From: Lentisphaeria bacterium
GTDB taxonomy: Bacteria; Verrucomicrobiota; Lentisphaeria; Victivallales; Victivallaceae
Assembly: GCA_017457105.1 (NCBI GenBank)
Contig: JAFTIA010000063.1
Coordinates: 1 to 47,605 of the forward strand
DNA length: 47,605 nucleotides
Direction: 5' to 3'
Numbering within the stretch: position 1 is the first letter of the stretch; every line of letters starts with the position of its first letter. Shown here in pieces: positions 41,644 to 47,605 of the stretch. The notes under the pieces are model-generated. The model had not been told where the DNA came from, searched no databases, and saw only the letters and a program-made list of their open reading frames with translations. Made by a program: the position numbers and the translations under genes.

Positions 41644-43419
41644 TTGGTCACCAACGCACCAATAACAGAAGTCATCATACAGGCCACCGCAGTATCCCCC
41701 GGGATCGCCATCGGCCGTGTATATCCTCTGCGCCATAAGTTCAATGCTGATATCCCGGCAGATACCACCATTGCGGAATCGGAGGTCGCCGGGGAACTTG
41801 CCCGTTTCCACCGGGCACTGGAGGCCACCCGCAATGAATTGCAGATCCTGCGGGAAGAATTGGACCGCAAACTGCAGAATGGCGATGCAGGAATTTTTGA
41901 TGCCCACCTGATGATCGTGGACGACCGGGGCATGAACAGTGCCGTGGATACCATGATCCGGGACAGTCATAAAAACGCCGATTACGCCTTTTTCCGAACC
42001 AGTGAACGCTATGCGGCGGCACTTGCCGCCACGGATGATGAATATTTGCGGGAAAGGGCGGCGGATATCCGGGATGTTTCCGGGCGTATCCGGCGGCATT
42101 TGCAGAACCAGACAGCAGGCAATGAAGATCTGCCGGACCGCTGTATCATTGTGGCGCCGGACCTGACGCCTTCCGAAACTGCCGGACTGAATAAAGATAA
42201 AGTGCTGGGCTTTGCTGTGGAAACAGGCAGTGCCGTCAGCCATACCGCCATTCTCGCCCGTTCCATGCGCATCCCCGCTGTGACCGGCGTTCCCCAGAGC
42301 GTTCTGGAACAGCTTTCTGCGGCGGATACCGTGATCGTGGATGGATTTCAGGGAAAACTTATTCTGCACCCGGATCCCCGGACTGAAGAAGCGTACCGCC
42401 TGAAAGCCGCCGAAGCGGACAAGGTGTTTTCCGCCTTGCGGAGCAGTGCAGTGCGCCCGGAAATGAAGGACGGCTTTGAGATCCAGCTTTCCGGCAATAT
42501 TGAATCTGCCGCCGACCTTTCGGAACTGCGTGCCGTAGGAGCATGGGGCGTGGGGCTGATGCGGAGTGAATTTCTTTTCAACCGCCCCCAGCTGCCGGAT
42601 GAAGAGACCCAGCTGGCGGAATACAAAGAGATCCTTGCCGGATGCAGCGGCCAGCCGGTGGTGATCCGGACGCTGGATGTTGGCGGAGATAAATTCTTTT
42701 CTGCCGTGAGCCGCAGCCGGGAACAGAATCCGTTTCTGGGACTGCGGGGCATCCGCCTGACCCTGCGGGAACAGCAGGAGGTTTTCCGTACCCAGCTGAG
42801 GGCATTGCTGCGGGCGGGAGTGTACGGGGATCTGCGGATCATGCTCCCCATGGTCACCAACCCGGATGAACTGGATGACACCCGGACATTGATCCAATCC
42901 TGTCAGGAAGAACTGGCAAAAGAGGGCAAAGAATTTGTCCGGCAAGTTATGCTGGGAGCCATGATCGAAACACCTGCGGCGGCATTAACAGCACATACCT
43001 TGAGTGAAAAAGCAGATTTTTTCAGTATCGGCACCAATGACTTAACTCAATACACCCTTGCCATAGACCGGAGCAATGACCGAGTGGCGTATCTTTATGC
43101 GCCCTCCCATCCGGCAGTGTTGAAACTGATCGCTCTAACGGCAGATGCGGCGGCAAGAAGGGGAATACCGGTGAGTGTCTGCGGACAGATGGCGGGGGAT
43201 CCCCGTTACACAGCACTGCTGGCAGGACTTGGCGTCCACGAATTGAGTATGGATGCCGGAGCGATCGGGGCAGTACGCAGGGTACTGCGCGGGATCTCCA
43301 TGGCAGATGCCCGTCAGGCGGCAATGCAGGCATTGGCGGCGCCGGATGCCCGGACTGCCTTGCAGGCATCCTGCAAACTTCTGGAGCGTTCCGCCCCGGA
43401 TCTGGCAGCATTGCTGTAA
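41644..43419 (+). CDS. ptsI: PTS phosphoenolpyruvate-protein phosphotransferase (enzyme I)
   Basis: A 591-residue enzyme that moves phosphate from PEP to HPr. Active-site H200 in SAVSHTAILARS, PEP-binding FLGLRGIRL near 360, GAMIETPAA, FSIGTNDLTQYTLAIDRSND near 460-480 and catalytic Cys in VSVCGQMAGDP near 515. Slightly longer than the usual 570-580. The start is TTG at 41644, 3 bases after ptsH, with AGGA 7 bases upstream; no ATG fits. Confidence 0.94.
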   Translation: MVTNAPITEVIIQATAVSPGIAIGRVYPLRHKFNADIPADTTIAESEVAGELARFHRALEATRNELQILREELDRKLQNGDAGIFDAHLMIVDDRGMNSAVDTMIRDSHKNADYAFFRTSERYAAALAATDDEYLRERAADIRDVSGRIRRHLQNQTAGNEDLPDRCIIVAPDLTPSETAGLNKDKVLGFAVETGSAVSHTAILARSMRIPAVTGVPQSVLEQLSAADTVIVDGFQGKLILHPDPRTEEAYRLKAAEADKVFSALRSSAVRPEMKDGFEIQLSGNIESAADLSELRAVGAWGVGLMRSEFLFNRPQLPDEETQLAEYKEILAGCSGQPVVIRTLDVGGDKFFSAVSRSREQNPFLGLRGIRLTLREQQEVFRTQLRALLRAGVYGDLRIMLPMVTNPDELDDTRTLIQSCQEELAKEGKEFVRQVMLGAMIETPAAALTAHTLSEKADFFSIGTNDLTQYTLAIDRSNDRVAYLYAPSHPAVLKLIALTADAAARRGIPVSVCGQMAGDPRYTALLAGLGVHELSMDAGAIGAVRRVLRGISMADARQAAMQALAAPDARTALQASCKLLERSAPDLAALL

Positions 43420-43455
43420 AAAAAACACAACTTACCACAGCAAAGCAAAAACAGA

Positions 43456-43478
43456 AGGGCGGCAACATGTGCCGCCCT
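43456..43478 (-). terminator. Terminator between convergent ptsI and the Na/Pi transporter
   Basis: Perfect 9-bp stem AGGGCGGCA/TGCCGCCCT with a 5-base loop. The T-rich run follows on the minus strand, so it mainly ends the transporter message; it may work weakly for ptsI too. Confidence 0.75.
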
Positions 43479-43499
43479 CCGGAATATGATTTATTGCAA

Positions 43500-45185
43500 T
43501 TACTTGCTTTCCCCGGAAACGGGAATATCGTAGAACATGGTGGCCCGATCGTTGATATTTTCAAAATGCCGGGCCACTTTCCGGATCTCTTCCAGCAATT
43601 CCAGGAAAAGGATCCCTACACCCGGTTTGCAGTCGCCGGAACTGATCCGGGCAAAATGCTCTTTTTCGGAAATATCCAGCATCGCCTTGAGACGCCCCAG
43701 CAATTCTGCGGCTTTGACCTGTTTTTCCGTGCCGGGACTTTCCAACATCTGAATGGTGGTATCAGCAAGACTGGCAAGGACATCGTGGAGTTTATCGTAT
43801 TCCGCTTCCGCACTGGGACTGAACTTTAATTCGCCCTCTTCCATCCGGCTGAAAATATTGCGGATAATAGCCGCATGGTCGCCGATACGCTCCACATCAT
43901 TGGTTGCATGGAGCAGAAGAGGGATCTGTTCAGATTCCCGGCTGGCAAGGGGACGGGTCATCAGTTTGGCAAGGTAGGCAGTAATGGCCTGCTGGCGTTC
44001 ATCCACATCGGCTTCCCGTTTTTCCAGCTGTTTTTCGATCTGCTGATTCTTTTCATCGTTGCGGTTGTAAACATTCAAAGCGCAGTTGACCATTTTCCAC
44101 GCTTTTTTGGTCATTTTCCGCAGAGCGGCACTGGTCTGGGTCAAAGCGATGGACGGCGTTTCCAGCAAGTGAGGTTCCAGAAATTCATATTTGACCTTGG
44201 TGTCGGATTTGACGGGAATGATGCGTTCGCAAATTTTTGCCAGAAGCGGGATCGCAGGCAGAAGAACAAGCGTAGTCACCACATTGAATACGGTATGCGC
44301 ATTGGCGATCTGCCGGGGAAGATCCCCGCCCATTCCCTTGATGATTTTGAAAAACACCGGTTCGCCGCCGGTGACGATCCAAAAACATAATACCGTAATA
44401 ATAACACCGATACAGTTGAAAAGTGTATGCGCCAGAGCAGCCTGTTTGGCGATGCGGTTGGATGCCAGAGCTGCCAGCTGTGCCGTAATAGTTGTCCCGA
44501 TATTGGAGCCCAGCACCAGAGCCACAGCGGTATAAATATCCAGAAGCCCGGATGCGCCTAACGCAATGATGATGCCCGAACAGGCGGAACTGCTCTGAAT
44601 AATACAGGTTGCCACCACCCCCACAAGGATCGCCCCCAGAAGGCCGGTAATGGGCAAATATCCATTGACGGGAGCGCATTGGAATGTTTGGAAAGCCTGC
44701 ATAAAAACGGGGTCTTTGGCAAGAAACTTCAATTCACCGCTCATGATCTCCATGCCCAAAAAGAGGAACCCCAACCCGATAATGGTTCCGCTCCACGCTG
44801 CCACTTTGGGCCGGGGGATAAAGCTCATCAAAAGCCCGGCAATGATGGAAGGCATAATGATCCAGCCGATATCGAAAGCCACCAGCTGTGCAGTGATCGT
44901 TGTTCCGATATTGGCACCGAAAATAAGTCCCATGGCCTGAACGAGAGAAAGGAGTCCGGCATTGACAAATCCGATCACCATAACAGTGCTGGCACTGGAA
45001 CTCTGGATCACACATGTTACGGCGGCACCGGAAAGTACTGCTACAAAACGGTTGGCGGAAAACATCCGCAAAATGGAGCGCATCCGCTCTCCTGCCACCA
45101 AAGCAAGGCCGTCTCCGAGCAATTTCATCCCGTAGATGAAAATGGCAAGACCGCCGAACACCTGGATCATGCTGGTTAAACTCAT
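43500..45185 (-). CDS. Na/Pi cotransporter family protein with PhoU-like tail
   Basis: A 561-residue membrane protein. Two related halves each carry a QSSSA motif (CVIQSSSASTVM near 60, CIIQSSSACSGI near 215) and GANIGTTITAQL/GSNIGTTITAQL, the NptA/PNaS pattern. From about residue 350 on the cytosolic part is PhoU-like (LLLHATNDVERIGDHAAI near 440). It would take up phosphate with sodium. ATG at 45185 has GGAGGAG 6 bases before it; a longer in-frame start at 45338 would lie inside the leader. The message has a leader of about 200 bases. Confidence 0.9.
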   Translation of the reverse strand: MSLTSMIQVFGGLAIFIYGMKLLGDGLALVAGERMRSILRMFSANRFVAVLSGAAVTCVIQSSSASTVMVIGFVNAGLLSLVQAMGLIFGANIGTTITAQLVAFDIGWIIMPSIIAGLLMSFIPRPKVAAWSGTIIGLGFLFLGMEIMSGELKFLAKDPVFMQAFQTFQCAPVNGYLPITGLLGAILVGVVATCIIQSSSACSGIIIALGASGLLDIYTAVALVLGSNIGTTITAQLAALASNRIAKQAALAHTLFNCIGVIITVLCFWIVTGGEPVFFKIIKGMGGDLPRQIANAHTVFNVVTTLVLLPAIPLLAKICERIIPVKSDTKVKYEFLEPHLLETPSIALTQTSAALRKMTKKAWKMVNCALNVYNRNDEKNQQIEKQLEKREADVDERQQAITAYLAKLMTRPLASRESEQIPLLLHATNDVERIGDHAAIIRNIFSRMEEGELKFSPSAEAEYDKLHDVLASLADTTIQMLESPGTEKQVKAAELLGRLKAMLDISEKEHFARISSGDCKPGVGILFLELLEEIRKVARHFENINDRATMFYDIPVSGESK

Positions 45186-45388
45186 GTTTTTCTCTCCTCC
45201 TGAACTGCAGTTAAACGAAAAATCCCGGCAAGACCCTGCCAAAAGGAATCTTCCGGGAAATAGAATGGCAAAAGCTGGAATCGGACGTGCAAGAACCTGA
45301 CGGATGAAGGGAAGCCATCCGCAGGAAGCGTTGAACATTTTTGATGAAACAAGTCATTGTCAATCATACCCGTCCGTCATGATCAAGT
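45186..45388 (-). promoter_or_regulatory. Long structured leader of the Na/Pi transporter
   Basis: About 200 bases between the promoter and the ATG with no convincing gene. Two stem-loops can be drawn on the minus strand (GCGGATG with CATCCGTC; CCCGG with CCGGG around GGCA/TGCC). It matches no riboswitch I recognise. Confidence 0.4.
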
Positions 45389-45394
45389 CATATT

Positions 45395-45423
45395 ACTATA
45401 CACCCGAAACGCCGGATTTTCAA
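45395..45423 (-). promoter_or_regulatory. Promoter of the Na/Pi transporter
   Basis: Minus strand: TTGAAA (45418-45423), 17-base spacer, TATAGT (45395-45400). Confidence 0.7.
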
Positions 45424-45637
45424 TTCCGACCCCCTCGTTTTTGAAGATTTTTCTGGCAAAAGTGATCAAAACTGCCAGTCTTCTTCCACCGGTCGTGCGA
45501 GTTTTATCGGGCAATGGCATCCAAAGAACAACAGCATTATATCAAAAGCATTACGAATCTCTGCAGGGACCGTTTCCGCTGACGGCGGAAAGTGTCATTC
45601 AGGTAAAAATTTTCATGCCATAAAAATAAATTGTATG
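45424..45637. other. Non-coding stretch without assignable content
   Basis: About 210 bases upstream of the transporter promoter. A short open frame ends at 45623 on the plus strand but has no ribosome site, no clear start codon and no family resemblance. It may be a gene remnant. Nothing else seen. Confidence 0.4.
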
Positions 45638-45803
45638 GCGGTGTGCTAAACATAAACTGATTTTTGATTTTTTTATCATTTTCCAAAATAAAAAAGGATT
45701 TTTATGATGAATACGATTGAAAATCATCCGCGCTTCTAAAATCAGTCATTGTTTAGTACACAGCCTTTAGAAAAATCAATCATTGTTTAGTACACAGCCT
45801 TTA
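45638..45803. mobile_element. Cluster of the AAAAATCAGT...GTACACAGCC repeat (MITE-like)
   Basis: Three copies: 45638-45665 inverted, 45738-45769 direct and 45772-45803 direct. The last two are 32 bases long, spaced 34 apart, and differ at one position. The inverted first copy and the 45738 copy would be the ends of an element of about 129 bp; the third is an extra end. Related copies stand at 212 and 24223. Confidence 0.6.
45704..45739 (+). pseudogene. 11-codon open frame with good ribosome site, likely a truncated gene start
   Basis: AAAAAAGGA precedes an ATG and an 11-residue frame (MMNTIENHPRF) that stops as the repeat copy at 45738 begins. It may be the first codons of a gene cut off by the repeat, or a small leader peptide. 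No protein family can be named. Confidence 0.4.
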
Positions 45804-45946
45804 TGAAAAAATTTTTATTTTTCATTTTACAAAGATAAATGAAATGAAAAAATGATGTCTTGCACAGATATTCAATGTCATTTTTGCGAAAAAAGTTTCC
45901 CATGGGTTGGATCACGCTGAAAAAGAAACTGCCGCAACGATTCCAT

Positions 45947-45982
45947 GGACGGCACCGTCAAAACGGTGTCGCCTTTTTCTTT
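45947..45982 (+). terminator. Intrinsic terminator of an unassigned plus-strand transcript
   Basis: Arms GGACGGCACCG and CGGTGTCGCC, one bulge and a G-U pair, around a 6-base loop, then TTTTTCTTT. It lies just upstream of the ArsR-remnant promoter. No gene ends before it, so it may end a small RNA from the 45800-45950 region. Confidence 0.6.
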
Positions 45983-46001
45983 GCGTTTTCAATCAGGCAG
46001 C

Positions 46002-46029
46002 TTGCCAACCAGATTTTTTATGATATATT
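46002..46029 (+). promoter_or_regulatory. Promoter of the ArsR-type remnant
   Basis: TTGCCA (46002-46007), 16-base spacer, TATATT (46024-46029), followed by AAGGAGG and the ATG at 46048. Promoter and ribosome site are intact even though the gene is broken. Confidence 0.65.
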
Positions 46030-46047
46030 CTTTCGAAGGAGGCTGTT

Positions 46048-46386
46048 ATGGATATATCCAATATTCTGAAAGCAATGGGACATCCCATCCGGCTGAAAAG
46101 TTGGAACTCTGCGGTAAAAGCAGATGTGTGCCCGCAGTCCGGCTCATTATTTTGAGGTTTCCGAGCCAACCATTTCGGTGCATTTAAAAATCCTGAAGAG
46201 TGCAGGATTGATCATCGGTGAGAAAAAAGTTTCTATATGCACTGCCATGTTGTCAGGGAGCATATTGAGAACTTGACACAATTCCTTTGCAAGCTGTCCG
46301 CCCAAGCAGCACTTAAAGAGCGACATTGTCTGCCGGGGCCAGTCAATGGGAATGCGCTCAAAGAAAAAACAATAACGGGTAAATAA
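46048..46386 (+). pseudogene. Frameshifted ArsR-family (winged-helix) regulator
   Basis: Read in pieces, the plus strand gives an ArsR-like protein of about 110 residues: MDISNILKAMGHPIRLK (46048-46098), LELCGKSR in a second frame, AHYFEVSEPTISVHLKILKS... in a third (from about 46142), and FYMHCHVVREHIENL... to a stop at 46384-46386 (from 46231, back in the first frame). EVSEPTISVHLKIL is the recognition helix. At least three frameshifts break it, and the first frame stops after 33 residues. Such regulators often repress a neighbouring redox or metal gene. Frequent sequencing errors are an alternative, but no adjacent gene is affected. Confidence 0.8.
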
Positions 46387-46441
46387 AGCATCAGAAAATG
46401 GCTGTTGAAATAAAAAATATATAACTGGAAGGTGATTTTGA

Positions 46442-47605
46442 ATGAAAGTGATCATTATCGGCGGCGTTGCCGCAGGCGCAAGCGCAGCAGCAAGGTTGCG
46501 CAGACTTGATGAAAATTGCAAGATCCTGCTTTTGGAAAAAGGCCGCTTTATCTCCTATGCCAACTGTGGACTGCCTTATCATCTGGGAGGCGTGATCCCT
46601 GAAAAAGAGGATCTGCTGGTCATGGAGCCGGAGAAATTTGCCTCCTGGTTCAATGTGGAAGTGCGTACCGGGTGTGAAGTCATCCGTATTGACCGGGCAA
46701 AGAAATGCGCAGTCTGCCGGGCAAACGGCCGGGAGTACGAAGAATCCTACGATAAACTTTTGATCGCCACCGGCGCAACTCCCAATGAAAAAAGCAGTGT
46801 CGAAAATGTTTTTAATCTCTGGACATTCAAAAATATGGAAGATGTCAGCACCCGTTTGGCAAATGCCAAAAGTGTTGTCATCGTCGGTGCCGGATTCATC
46901 GGGTTGGAAACCGCAGAAAATTTGAAAGCCAAAGGTCTGGATGTTACCGTCATCCAGCGAGGGGACCATGTTCTGCCGACGATTGACCGGGAGATGGCAA
47001 CGCCTCTTGCCGGAGAACTGGCCCGGCTCGGCATCCATGTGCGCTACAACTGTACTGTAAAAAATTACACTGCCCGGGATCATGGGGTGGAAGTGGAGAT
47101 GGATTGCGGCGATAAGCTCTTTGCCGATGCCGTGATCCTTTCCACCGGGGTCAGGCCCAATTCCGCTCTGGCAGCAGAGTGCGGTCTGGAATGCGGTCCC
47201 CGGGGGCATATCAAAGTCAATGAGCATTTGCAAACCTCTGATCCGGATATATTTGCTGCCGGAGATGTTGTTGAACGCAATGAATGTGCAGAAAATGCGT
47301 TTTCAGCCGTGCCGCTTGCCGGACCGGCCAATAAACAGGGGCGTATCGCCGCCGACAATATTGCCGGGAAAAAGTCAGTTTACCGCAACAGTTTCGGCAC
47401 AAGTGTCGTCAAAGTCGGCCGCCTGACTGCCGCCTCTGTGGGACAGACGGAAAAAGCTCTCCGGCAAAACGGCAGAACATATAAAAAACTCTATCTACAC
47501 CCCAACAGCAATGCCTCCTATTATCCCGGCGGAACCCGAATGACCTTGAAATTGCTTTTCGGCGATGACGGTATGATCTTCGGCGCGCAGATCGTGGGCA
47601 GTAAA
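46442..47605 (+). CDS. CoA-disulfide reductase-like FAD/NAD(P) oxidoreductase (3' end cut)
   Basis: At least 388 residues with no stop before the window ends. N-terminal FAD motif KVIIIGGVAAGASAAARLRRLD; the active-site cysteine in SYANCGLPYHLGG near 43; LLIATGATPN near 105; NAD motif VVIVGAGFIGLETAENLKAKG near 140; IFAAGDVVE near 275; and the start of the dimerisation domain from about 320. This is the CoADR/NADH-oxidase/NADH-polysulfide reductase group; some members carry a C-terminal rhodanese domain, which could lie beyond the edge. AAGGTG lies 7 bases before the ATG, 55 bases after the regulator remnant. Confidence 0.88.
   Translation, partial: MKVIIIGGVAAGASAAARLRRLDENCKILLLEKGRFISYANCGLPYHLGGVIPEKEDLLVMEPEKFASWFNVEVRTGCEVIRIDRAKKCAVCRANGREYEESYDKLLIATGATPNEKSSVENVFNLWTFKNMEDVSTRLANAKSVVIVGAGFIGLETAENLKAKGLDVTVIQRGDHVLPTIDREMATPLAGELARLGIHVRYNCTVKNYTARDHGVEVEMDCGDKLFADAVILSTGVRPNSALAAECGLECGPRGHIKVNEHLQTSDPDIFAAGDVVERNECAENAFSAVPLAGPANKQGRIAADNIAGKKSVYRNSFGTSVVKVGRLTAASVGQTEKALRQNGRTYKKLYLHPNSNASYYPGGTRMTLKLLFGDDGMIFGAQIVGSK

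Noticed and set aside
45357-45623. 88-codon open frame upstream of the repeat cluster
   Set aside because: No ribosome site, no family match, and it crosses the transporter promoter on the other strand.
45738-45803. Two near-identical 32-base repeats as a CRISPR array
   Set aside because: Only two copies with a 2-base gap, no spacers and no cas genes; related copies elsewhere in the window are dispersed.

Overview
The window reads as chromosomal DNA of an anaerobic, diderm, gut-type bacterium, most likely of the Lentisphaeria/Victivallales (Verrucomicrobiota). That placement is an inference from several features: a ferredoxin-linked 2-oxoacid oxidoreductase, Tat-exported Fe-S proteins, very large secreted multidomain proteins, an intracellular GH95 fucosidase, amino-sugar handling genes, a PTS phosphorelay (EI and HPr) with no sugar permease beside it, and moderate-to-high GC. 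No rRNA, tRNA or CRISPR array was seen. Coding density is high, and stop/start overlaps of 1-4 bases are common.

Layout. 0.2-2.0 kb (-): sugar-phosphate isomerase-like protein and a PhnP-like metallo-hydrolase. 2.1-4.9 kb (-): three-gene 2-oxoacid:ferredoxin oxidoreductase operon (ferredoxin, alpha, beta-gamma fusion). 5.1-8.0 kb (+): aroB-dprA-ispD, translationally coupled. 8.0-12.1 kb (+): sugar nucleotidyltransferase, N-acetylhexosamine-kinase-like protein, nagB and an orphan DppB-type permease. 12.2-17.7 kb (-): a membrane-anchored low-complexity protein with a recent internal 159-bp duplication, and a 1325-residue secreted protein. 17.9-20.5 kb (+): amidohydrolase, dut, MFS transporter. 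20.5-21.8 kb (-): ferredoxin:thioredoxin reductase, thioredoxin, metallo-hydrolase. 22.0-27.2 kb (-): zwf, secreted nitroreductase, ABC-2 permease, secreted protein, lipoate ligase. 27.6-30.4 kb (+): secreted 20-residue-repeat protein, Tat-signal DUF362 protein, and a NapH/NapG-like fusion. 30.5-33.8 kb (+): 2-hydroxyacid dehydrogenase and GH95. 33.8-34.6 kb (-): metallophosphoesterase. 34.7-38.1 kb (+): clpB and ftsQ. 38.1-41.2 kb (-): metY, a secreted/anchored protein, a SpoU methyltransferase. 41.4-43.4 kb (+): ptsH, ptsI. 43.5-45.2 kb (-): Na/Pi cotransporter with a PhoU tail and a long leader. 45.2-46.4 kb: repeat-rich gap, then a frameshifted ArsR-type regulator. 46.4 kb to the end: CoA-disulfide-reductase-like flavoprotein, cut by the window edge.

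Themes. Reduced ferredoxin made by the 2-oxoacid oxidoreductase could feed the ferredoxin:thioredoxin reductase/thioredoxin pair and the membrane Fe-S protein. The NapH/NapG-like fusion keeps a twin-arginine motif at its internal junction, which predicts a Tat-dependent internal transmembrane helix and periplasmic Fe-S clusters. With its DUF362 partner and the repeat protein it is the best candidate here for a little-described system. Several small intergenic elements recur: an AAAAATCAGT...GTACACAGCC family, a GCGGGTGCTACC hairpin core, and a 164-bp inverted-repeat element. They look like miniature mobile or repetitive elements, and some touch gene ends or promoters.
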